From contig NZ_OZ242344.1 of assembly GCF_965208485.1 (NCBI RefSeq), positions 3,906,001-3,970,000 of the forward strand: DNA of 64,000 bases, written 5' to 3'. The stretch comes from Poriferisodalis sp965208485 (lineage in GTDB: Bacteria > Actinomycetota > Acidimicrobiia > Acidimicrobiales > Poriferisodalaceae). Positions 12,501-19,700 of the stretch are shown here, piece after piece (the stretch's first letter is position 1; every line of letters begins with the position of its first letter). The notes below the pieces were generated by a model. The model had not been told where the DNA came from and did no database searches. It saw only the letters and a program-made list of their open reading frames with translations. Made by a program: the position numbers and the translations under genes.

Positions 12501-12681
12501 CAGCGGGATCGTCATCATCGGCGGCGCCGCAGCCGTCAGCGACGACACGCGCGCTGCCCTCCGGGAAGCTGCGCCCGACCAATCGATCGTGAGACGCATC
12601 ACCGGCAGCACCCGCACACACACCGCCGCTCAGGCCGCCCGCCGCATACTCAGCCCCGGCACCCGACGCACGGTGGTTTGA
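3502..12681 (+). CDS. Giant cadherin-like repeat surface protein with three C-terminal CWB2 repeats
   Basis: 3059 residues from ATG 3502 (GAGG 7 nt upstream). A signal peptide ends near ASA-SNSQ. A first cadherin-like module is followed at about 245-405 by a beta-rich segment resembling 'choice-of-anchor' domains (GFTTGSSPDGYDVTSV). From about 415 to 2690 roughly eleven further cadherin-like modules (P-E-F-x(5)-T-x-V-x-E-N-A, DPDGDxVxYTVTG, IDYETKxSYSV) alternate with an Ig-like module (LTDPDGSVTAEQWxWA, RKVLRATVxYHDASS). A Gly/Ser-rich linker (about 2703-2728) leads to three CWB2 repeats (VVANGWSPxDVG, VIVGGxAAV, RxTGxDRxDTAAxAAR). Likely role: wall-attached adhesin or matrix protein; ligand unknown. 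The acidic DxD/DPDG motifs suggest calcium binding. It is the first of three giant genes sharing this anchor. Confidence 0.88.
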   Translation: MRLLRAGAALVFGASLVLVWADPASASNSQPFFLDGQNGSMLADGESLTFSVSEHASADTIVGNVYVQDSDHDMVQIVVGASTEANRAFNWDNFGGKTLRIVVSGRLNYEAKSSYTLPVTILDYKDSAGNADSAVDDTVEVTINVTDEDDPGRLSVSGASQVDATLQARVTDQDLTSAEAVSWQWSRGNLPGGAFADIAGATSASYTVTDDDDAKHLRVTAGYDDGHGSTKSLTLTTARVGTLASNVMLSPKSSTERPPSAQGFTTGSSPDGYDVTSVGIHVHRDSVTDPVLVRLHAATADSGPGAALAEMSGPAAIQPNAVNTFSTPAGQRVRLEADTAYFVVVDTPEGSSRAKLTELEVGDAEDAGKSPGWGIHEDAWSFAFGGPDNTGRWSKRGHRLAIHVGGVPRSGSGNSEPAFGQSSVSLPVDENAESGTVVGTVAAAADSDGDVVFYSVAARSPSAEHQTGFDEFNEAFAYDPETSQITVRESAVLDFENGTTEFLVTVQATDGLDASGYTEPIDARTVDDTIEVTVRVENVDEPGTVSFDGTPELDVEITAELSDPDGSVTSEQWTWARADTDDGPFSAISGAAGASYTPGVGDVGKVLRATVTYHDASSATVQRQAHAVTEPVSGSTEPQFVEGTATYSIEENSPGGTPIGTPEVLLRNSADQNRLAFTVTGADAAAFDTDGPLSLDASTGAIAVNDASSAAALDFETKQTYTVTLEVTNGVDDNGDPDTTADSTIDVTINVTNVDEQNPDGFVRFINASAFLLLVGHQEEPDGLMGNPTWQWCKSASADGPFYEIGDPATTNTVLRRPTSDDHGTYLRVVATYNDGHGEGKKAYADYMVPGTGGTVDTTADRCDDGTVTEQVNSAPEFDAATATATVNENATSGMLGTFLAADPDGDAVTYTVTGADAAAFDDGATFEWDTTTGAVTVRAAAAIDYETKTSYSVMLNVSDGKNPAGDPDPAVDDTLVLTIEVVNVDEPGTVDFDVAPTQGVPLTASLTDPDGSVTAEQWTWARADNPAGPFAAIPGATSAAYTPAAGDLRKVLRATVAYHDASSATIQRQAHAVTAAVSGSAPPEFGQASATVTVDENATSGVLGTFLAVDPDGDDVAHTVTGADAAAFDAGGSFSFDASTGAVTVRATAAIDYETKNSYSVTLNASDGKNPAGEADPTADDTLVLTIEVVNVDEPGTVTFDVAPTLDVQLTAELTDPDGSVTAEQWTWARADNPAGPFAAIPGATSAAYTPAAGDLRKVLRATVAYHDASSATIQRQAHAVTAAVSGSLPPEFGQASATVTVDENATSGVLRTFLATDSDGDDLVYTVTGADTAAFDAGATFEWDTTTGAVTVRATAVIDYETKSSYSVTLNVSDGKNSAGEADPAVDDTLALTVDVVNVDEPGVVDFDVAPTLDVQLTAMLADPDGSVTAEQWSWARADDAAGPFTAIAGADAAAYTPVAGDLRKVLRATVAYHDASSATIQRQAHAVTAAVSGSVPPEFGQASATVSVDENAVSGLLGTFLATDSDGDALVYTVTGADAAAFDVGATFEWDTTTGAVMVRDTAAIDYETKTSYSVVLNVSDGKNSAGEADPAVDDTLALTVDVVNVDEPGVVDFDVAPALDVMLTASLTDPDGGVTAEQWSWARADDAAGPFTVIAGADAAAYTPVAGDLRKVLRATVAYHDASSATIQRQAHAVTVPVSGSVPPEFGQASATVSVDENAVSGLLGTFLATDSDGDALVYTVTGADAAAFDVGATFEWDTTTGAVTVRDTAAIDYETKTSYSVVLNVSDGKNSAGEADPAVDDTLALTVDVVNVDEPGVVDFDVAPALDVMLTASLTDPDGGVTAEQWSWARADDAAGPFAPITGANAAAYTPGADDLHKVLRATVTYNDASSDTIQRQAHAVTAPVSGSIEPEYAEATVTFSVEENSAGGADVGTPTVLVRNVADQSRLTFAVTGTDAAAFGANGPFSFDASTGAITVADSATATGLDYETKTTYSMTFSVTNGVDDHGNAQDPPIVDDTIDVTIEVVNVDEPGVVVFDVVPVADVVITATLTDPDGAVTAAQWSWASADTAAGPFTEIVGADAAAYTPGVDEVRKVLRATVTYRDASSATDEREAHAVTSSEVGGSVPPEFASATETVTVEENTASGTLGTFLAADPDGDDVTYTVTGDDAAAFDVGATFEWDTTTGDITVRDTAGIDYETKSSYSVVLNASDNKNLAGEPDPAVDDMLALTIEVVNVDEPGVVTFDVAPVGDVVITATLTDPDGAVTAAQWSWASADTAAGPFTEIVGADAAAYTPGVDDLRKVLRATVTYRDASSATDEREAHAVTSATVSGSAPPVFEVAAVTVRVEENATSGTLGSYLAADPEGDDVTYTVTGDDAAAFDVGATFEWDTTTGDITVRDTAGIDYETKSSYSVVLNASDNKNLAGEPDPAVDDMLALTIEVVNVDEQHPDGFVLLTFESDVLSVEHRSDPDGLVGEPTWQWCKSAAEAGPFHEVGAAETASTTSHTIDDTDRGMYLRVVATYEDGLDSGKKAYADELVPGSGGMIDTNAAMCDDGSGADVEPVNGAPAFAAAAATVTVEENATSGMLGAFLATDPDGDDVTYTVTGDDAAAFDVGAAFEWDTTTGDITVRDTAEIDYETKRSYFVHLNVSDNKSPSGEADAVVDDMLALSIEVVDVDEPVTVVHPVPPTPVRPPSGGGSRSGGGGNGGGGGGDSGGGGGGDFDVGVATLVVANGWSPADVGVASVMAARIDNAVVAYTEGDNLSTETAELARETQPAKVVIVGGIAAVTRTVRTRIGTMSPGSDISRVTGNDRADTAARAAREVLGNPTRVGPVTLVVANGWSPPDIGAAAALAASSRRAAVLYTHPRVLPEATAAVLRDYDVSEVVVIGGTAAISEATADEIVAVAGDEAEFSRLTGADRIDTAAAAAREVLGEPAGAASGITLVVANGWSPSDIGVAAAFAAATDNAAVAYTAGETLSETTAGLLRDYRPSGIVIIGGAAAVSDDTRAALREAAPDQSIVRRITGSTRTHTAAQAARRILSPGTRRTVV
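6555..9240 (+). repeat. Tandem array with a 624-bp period (208 codons)
   Basis: The W-x-WARAD coding segment recurs near 6559, 7183, 7807, 8431 and 9055, exactly 624 bp apart each time. Each unit encodes one Ig-like plus one cadherin-like module. Adjacent units are near identical over long stretches, especially 7803-9070. Two later, more divergent units near 9701 and 10328 are 627 bp apart. The array is prone to copy-number change and to assembly collapse. Confidence 0.85.
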
Positions 12682-12922
12682 GCCTTGATCGGTTCGGCAA
12701 CAAGGCAGCCAATGTGCTGTGCTCCGAGAATCCGGATTCCTGTATTCTTTTGGGGCGCTACGGCCTTGGACAAGCGCTTGCGCCTCTGACTTCTCGCTGT
12801 TCAGGCGCTGAGCAGCGAGGTATCAATCCACCTGAGAGTTCCAGCGAACCCGAGTGAGCGGATCGAGTGAGCAAAGAACAGTTGAGCCAATCGAGCACTG
12901 AGCAGTGACAAGAAGGGATTCG

Positions 12923-13714
12923 ATGAGGGCGAAGCTGCGGCTGTCGCGGGTGTCGACTGCGAGGCTGCTGTTTATGGCTGTCTGCGTCACGATCGCGGCA
13001 GTATTGCTGTGGCCGCATGAGGATTCCGAGCCGCCTTCGAATGCTGTGGTCCGTGCGGGAGTATCCGGCGAGCACAGTCCGGCACAGCTCAGCGCGGGTG
13101 CTGCGCCTGACGAGCGGCCAGCAGTGGTGTCTGCGGAGTTTCCTGACTTGGAGGGACGCGCTCTGCAAGCGGACGCAGACAATGCGGTGCCCAAAGCCGA
13201 AGGCGGCGATGCGGAGGGCGGCGATGCGGAGATGCGGGAATCCCCGGAGAGGCAGGCAGAGTCTCCGTCTCCCGCTGTCGGCGACTTCTACACTTGGCAT
13301 GACGGCGATCGCGTGTTGCGGGTGCAGCTGGAACCGGAATGGGAAGTCCAGCACGGCGCCAGGGACGGCAGCGAGAACTCCTCCGGCGCTGTGACGCAGG
13401 GCGATGCGGTCGAGCAGGGGCAGCCCATGTCTCCTGCCCCGGTGTTCCGATCCGAGTCGGGCGAGATGATGACGCTGCCCGGCGGCGTGCTGCTGCTGCT
13501 CGACCCTGGCTGGGACGAAGCCAGCGTCGATGACTTCTTCACGCGCAACGGCATCAGTTCCGCCCGCGTGGCCGAGTTGGATTACGTCGACAACGGCTTC
13601 TTCATCGAGACCGACCCCGGATTCCCGTCGCTGAACTTGGCCAACTTGCTCGCCGCGCAGATCGGTGTCGAACTGTCCAGTCCGAACTGGCAGACCGAAT
13701 ACTCACTCAAGTGA
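12923..13714 (+). CDS. Exported small protein with a subtilase-prodomain-like C-terminus
   Basis: 263 residues from ATG 12923, preceded by an AGAAGGG ribosome site. Residues about 10-32 form a single hydrophobic segment ending at LLWP (signal peptide or anchor). A variable acidic region follows. Residues about 187-260 read GGVLLLLDPGWDEASVDDFF, then NGIS...VAELDYVDNGFFIE and LNLANLLAAQIGVELSSPNW. This is the pattern of subtilase prodomains, in which the chain acts as intramolecular chaperone and inhibitor and ends at V-E-x-A/S-x-P-N. The next gene, a kexin-like protease with no such prodomain, starts with a GTG overlapping this TGA. I infer that this protein chaperones or inhibits the downstream protease in trans. 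The prodomain likeness is by eye; the first two-thirds are unrecognised. Confidence 0.65.
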   Translation: MRAKLRLSRVSTARLLFMAVCVTIAAVLLWPHEDSEPPSNAVVRAGVSGEHSPAQLSAGAAPDERPAVVSAEFPDLEGRALQADADNAVPKAEGGDAEGGDAEMRESPERQAESPSPAVGDFYTWHDGDRVLRVQLEPEWEVQHGARDGSENSSGAVTQGDAVEQGQPMSPAPVFRSESGEMMTLPGGVLLLLDPGWDEASVDDFFTRNGISSARVAELDYVDNGFFIETDPGFPSLNLANLLAAQIGVELSSPNWQTEYSLK

Positions 13715-16700
13715 CGGTGCCTGTGTCACGCTTCCGCTGTCGGCCGGGCAAAGCCGCCTTGGCGGTGTGCTTGCTTGTTGCCGCGCTGCAAGCCCCGATT
13801 TTTGACGAGCGGCTCGCTAGCGCGCAGACGACGCCCGCAGCGCCCACGATCACAGGGATAGCTTCGGGTGACCAAGCCTTGACGGTGGCATGGAATCATC
13901 CGTCTGGCGTTGTCGTTGCCGACGTCACGGCCTATGACCTGCGCCTGATAGACACCACCGCGAGCGCCCAGGACAAGGCCGATCCCGACAAGTGGGTTTT
14001 TATCGACGACGCGTGGACCGAGGGGAGCCTTCTTGCGATCGTGACGTCGCTCGTCAATGAGACAACGTATGACGTGCAGGTGCGGGCAGTGACGAGCTCA
14101 GAGGGGACGTGGTCGGCTGTGTCGACCGGCACGCCTCGTGATCCGGGCAGCAGCGCGTCGTCCGCCACGGCGCTGGTGGGCGGATTGCCAGTGCGTGGCG
14201 TTTTGGATGCCGTCAGTGATAGAGACACCTTCTCGTTCCAGATCAGCGGCCCGAGCGAGTATTACTTCCTGACATCTGGCACTACCGATACGCAGGCCAT
14301 CCTGTACGACAGCAATGGAGCCAGGCTGCACGAGGACGTTGACGGAGGTACGAACAACTACGGGGAATTGAATGCTGACGTGAGTCTTACGGGCAATCCG
14401 CACAATTTCGAGATGGATGGCCGACTGTTGACCTCTGGCACGTATTATCTCGAGGTCTCTGGCTATGGGGGAAATACGGGTACCTACATTTTGCACTGGG
14501 CGACGGCTGTCGACACAACGGGTTTCGACACGGCGAGCGACCTTGCGCTCAACAGCTCTGTCCAAGCCGTCATGCATAACACTGGCTTCGGTCGGCTTGG
14601 TTCTGGCGATGTCGACTATTTCAAGTTGGAGCTGAGCGCGACGACCACAATCACCGTTCGTGCCAGCGGTTTTGTGTCCGACACGTATGGCATACTCTAC
14701 GGGGGCGACGGATCCGTAATCGCTGAGAGCAATGACGCGAACTTGGTGCCGAGCCGACATCAATTCGCGCTGCGAGAGGAGCTTTCGCCCGGCATATACT
14801 ATATTTCTGTCCGGCCGTTGGATGGCAGTGGCTACGGCTTGTACACCTTGGATGTCTATGAGTCGCCTGAGCCGGGCGGCTCTCGCTCGGCGGCACAGTC
14901 GGTCGGCTTCGGCAAGGCAGCAGGCGGTACGATCAGTGCGGCGAGTGAATCCGACTACTTCAGGTTCGAACTGAGTGAAGCCGCCTATGTGGAATTAGTA
15001 GGTTCGAGCGACGAGTTTGTCATCGATGCGACGCTGCAGAACAATGTCGGTGCCGAAGTCGATACCGGTGTGCAGAAATATGATATTGCTGCCGAAATAT
15101 TCGGCTCTTCGATTATTGCTTTTTTCGGCACGCTCAATGCCGGTACCTACTACCTCAAGGTGGAGGCGGAAGATGGTGTTGCCGTCGGCGACTACATGGT
15201 GCTCCTGCGATTGCGTGAGTACACTGATTATCAGACGAATAAGTGCACGATGGCACGCAGCAGCGCAGTATCGGGTATCGCCGATCCGTTGTTCGGATGT
15301 CAATGGTATTTGAGCAATGTCGGGCAGTTCGGCGGCACGTCGGGCGAGGACATCAACCTCGGATCAGTCTGGGACACCTACAAGGGCGATGGCGTCAATG
15401 TCGTTGTGGTGGATGACGGAGGGGACTATTTTCATGAGGACTTGGCTGCAAATGTGGATACGACAAGAAACCACAGCTACAACGAAGCCAATGACGTGTT
15501 CGCAGGGGCGCACGGCACCCTAGTGGCGGGCGTGCTCGCAGCGCGCGACAACGGTGTGGGCGTGCGCGGCGTTGCGCCGCGCGTAACGTTCGGCTTCTTC
15601 GACATGCTCAGCGCTGAGCGTGTTGAGTTGAGCAACGAAGCGGACGCGATGACACGCAATCGCGTGACGACTTCTGTCTCCAACAACAGTTGGGGTCCAT
15701 TGGATAATCCGTTGGCCAGTCGGTCCCACCAATTGTGGGAGCGGGCGATTGAGACGGGGTTATCTGAGGGTGCCGGTGGGCACGGCGTGGTGTACGTATG
15801 GGCTGCGGGCAACGGACGTCTCGACGGTGATTGGTCGTCATTGGACGAATATGCCAACTACTACGGAGTCATTGCCGCCTGCGCGGTAAACAATGACGGC
15901 GAACAGAACCGTTTCACGGAGTCAGGGCCGAATCTGTGGGTGTGCGCTCCGTCGGGCGATACCACTCCCAAGGCGGGCATTCCCTTTCGTTTGCCCAGCG
16001 ATACCGAACTGGCGACCACTGGCGTCTACAGCCGGTACGAATCCGTCGGCGGTACCAGTGCAGCGACGCCGATCGTGGCCGGGACGGCAGCGTTGCTGCG
16101 CGATGTGGACTCGACGCTGTCGTGGCGTGATGTGAAGCTGATCCTGGCCGCCTCGGCTCGCAAGAATGACGCCGCCGATACCGGTTGGGAAACAGGCGCA
16201 TCCAAGCGCGGCGCTGCCGGCGACTACAGCTTCAATCACAAGTACGGATTCGGTGTGGTGGATGTCTCGACCGCCGTCGCGCTCGCCGAGAGTTGGACCA
16301 AGGTTCCCAAGATGCGCACAGCGGTCGCAGAGGACGGCACCTCGCGCAGCGTTGCCGGCACCAACGGCAGCATCGTCAGCACCGTCTCGCTGGGCGGCGA
16401 CGTGGACTTCGTCGAAGCGGTCGAGGTCAACATAGATTTCGCCGCTCCGGAGTTTCGCGATCTGCGGATCGAGTTGGAGTCGCCGTCAGGAGCGGTATCG
16501 GTGCTGAGCACTGATGCGAGTGAGTGTCAGGTCCGCATAGGCGGATGCCCACTCACCGGTGTGTTCAGGTTCGGCTCGGCGCGGCATCTGGGCGAGGACC
16601 CACGTGGGACGTGGACGCTGCGAGTGGTTGACCAGATCGTGGGCGGCGTGGCGAATACGGTCAAGTCGTGGGAGCTGCGGGTGTATGGGCATCGGCGGTC

Positions 16701-19700
16701 ACCCGAAGCGCCCGGGTTGAGCTACGTGCTGCCCGGCTCTGGTTCTTTGACGGTGGCGTGGACGGCGCCGACCAATCCGGGTACTTTGGCAATCACGGGT
16801 TATGAAGTCCGTCATATCGACAGCAGTGCTGCGGACAAGTCTGATGCCGAGTGGTCGGTGATTCCGGCGACGAGCGTAGGCAATGCAAACACGCGCATGC
16901 ATACGATCAGCGGACTCACTGCTGGGTCGCGCCGTGATGTGCAGGTACGGGCGGTGACAGATGATACGGCGCTGCCGGGCGATTGGACAGTGACAGGACG
17001 CGGCACCCCGGTTGCTTCTGGGACTGTGAACAGCGAGCCGTTTTTTGTGGACGGCGAGCAGACGGTGCGCCAGGTTGTGGAGAACACCGGTACAGGTGCG
17101 ATGGTGGGTGCACCGGTGGCGGCGCAGGACTATGAGAGTCTGACTGCCTCGGAGCCGTTGACGTACAGCCTGACGGGTCCTGATGCTGGCTCGTTCGCGC
17201 TTGATGCGTCGACAGGTCAATTGACGACGCAATTCGATCCCGACTTCGAGAGCGTCAGCCAGAAGAAGTCGTATTCGGTGACGGTCTCGGTCACCGACAG
17301 CAAGGATGACAGCGGTGCTGCGGACCCGAAGGTCGATGACATGATCGTGGTGACCATCGACATCGTGGATGAGGACGAACCGCCGAGAGTACTGCACAAT
17401 TGCGAAACGCCGCCGTCAACGAGGTGTTATGTGCTGACTGGTGCTCATGAGGTGACTTTTTCGGAGAACGGCACAGGCCTGATTGATCGATACGCGATCA
17501 ACGATCCAGATTCGTCGGGGGTGGACTTTCACCTGGTAGGCGATGACATCGACCTGTTCGATTTCGAATTAGACCCAGTCTCTCGTGCCACGTATGCATT
17601 GTCGTTCATCGACATCCCCGATTTCGAGTCTCCTGCTGACAGCGACGGCGACAACGTGTATGAAGTGGGCTTGCGGGCATTCGACGGTACGACGGCGACC
17701 ATTCGTGAGATCGAAATCACTGTCAGCGATGTGGACGAGCCGCCGACGCTGACAGGCGACAGCATGGCGACAGTCGCCGAGAACAGATCTAACACGCGTT
17801 TGGTGTTCACGGCTGTCGATCCCGAGGGCGACAGCATCGTGTGGAGCGTTTCGGGTGCCGACGGCGACGATTTCGTGATCACCGCTGGCCTTCTGCACTT
17901 CGCGTCAGTGCCCGATTTCGAGAATCCTAGCGACGCGAACCGCGACAACCGGTACTGGGTGGATGTGGTGGCGTCCGATGGCGTGAATGAAGATGTCAAG
18001 GCAGTGCTTGTGGTGGTGACTGATGTGAGCGAGGAGGCGGTGATCAGTGGCCCGTCGGTTCGGAATTTCGTGGAGAACGGGGTGGGTGCTGTGGGGGATT
18101 ATGAGGCGAATGATCCTGAGGAGGGTGAGGCTGTCGTTTGGTCGTTGGCGGGTGCCGATGCGTCGTTCTTTGTGATCGACAGCAGTGGGGTGCTGCGTTT
18201 CGTGAGTCCGCCGGACCGCGAGGCGGCTCGGGGGAACGTTTACATGGTGAGTGTGCAGGCGTCGGACCGCAAGGATGTCAACGGTGATGCGGTGTCTTCG
18301 GGTGTGCCCGATGTCGATGATGTTTTCGATGTGACGGTCACGGTGACGAATGTGAACGAGCCGCCGTCTGTTGCTTCTGGGCCCGTTGCGGCGGAGGTTG
18401 TGGAGGGGCATTCGGGTGCTGTGGCGTCGTTCGCGGCTGCCGATCCCGAGGGTGACAGCATCGTGTGGAGCGTTTCGGGTACGGACAGCGATGATTTCGC
18501 GGTCGTCGGCGGTGTGCTGACGTTCGTGTCGGTGCCTGACTTCGAGAGTCCCGGCGACGCGAACCGCGACAATTCCTATGTGGTCACTGTGGTGGCGTCC
18601 GACGGCAGCCTGAGCGCGTCCCGGCAGATCACCGTCACGGTGACTGATGTGAGCGAGGAGGCGGTGATCAGTGGCCCGTCGGTTCGGAATTTCGTGGAGA
18701 ACGGGGTGGGTGCTGTGGGGGATTATGAGGCGAATGATCCTGAGGAGGGTGAGGCTGTCGTTTGGTCGTTGGCGGGTGCCGATGCGTCGTTCTTTGTGAT
18801 CGACAGCAGTGGGGTGCTGCGTTTCGTGAGTCCGCCGGACCGCGAGGCGGCTCGGGGGAACGTTTACATGGTGAGTGTGCAGGCGTCGGACCGCAAGGAC
18901 GTCAACGGTGATGCGGTGTCTTCGGGTGTGCCCGATGTCGATGATGTTTTCGATGTGACGGTCACGGTGACGAATGTGAACGAGCCGCCGACGCTGACAG
19001 GCGGCAGCATGGCGACGGTCGCCGAGAACAGATTTAACACGGGTTTGGTGTTCACGGCTGTCGATCCCGAGGGCGACAGCATCGTGTGGAGCGTTTCGGG
19101 TGCCGACGGCGACGATTTCGTGATCTCCGCTGGCGGCCTTCTGCACTTCGCGTCAGCGCCCGATTTCGAGAGTCCCGGCGACGCGAACCGCGACAATTCC
19201 TATGTGGTCACTGTGGTGGCGTCCGACGGCAGCCTGAGCGCGTCCCGGCAGATCACCGTCACGGTGACCAACGAGTCCGAGACGGGTTCGCTGTCGTTCT
19301 CGTCGGTTCAGCCGCAGATCGACACGCCGTTCACGGCGACGCTGATCGATCCCGACGGGGGCGTCACGGGCACGACTTGGGTGTGGGAGCGTTCGCCGGA
19401 CGGCTCAACGAACTGGTCGGTCATCGGCGGGGCGTCTGGACGCTCCTACACGCCGGTCACCGGCGACGAGAACCATTATCTGCGGGCCACGGCGACCTAC
19501 CGTGACCGCCAGGGCGGTACCACCCTCCAAACGGTACGGGCGGTGTCGCAGAGCGCAGTTCGCGCCAATCCCAATGCGAATAATGCGCCGGAGTTCCCAG
19601 GTTCGGGGACGATTGCCCGGTCAGTGCCGGAGAACTCTCCCGCCGGAAGCGCCGTCGGCGCGCCGGTGGCGGCCACCGACGCAGATGCGGCCGACGCGGC

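Noticed and set aside
12682..12922. Palindrome AATCCGGATT (12730-12739) with a TATTCT box as promoter of the prodomain gene
   Set aside because: Possible, but no matching -35 and no second site were found, so it is not listed as a feature.
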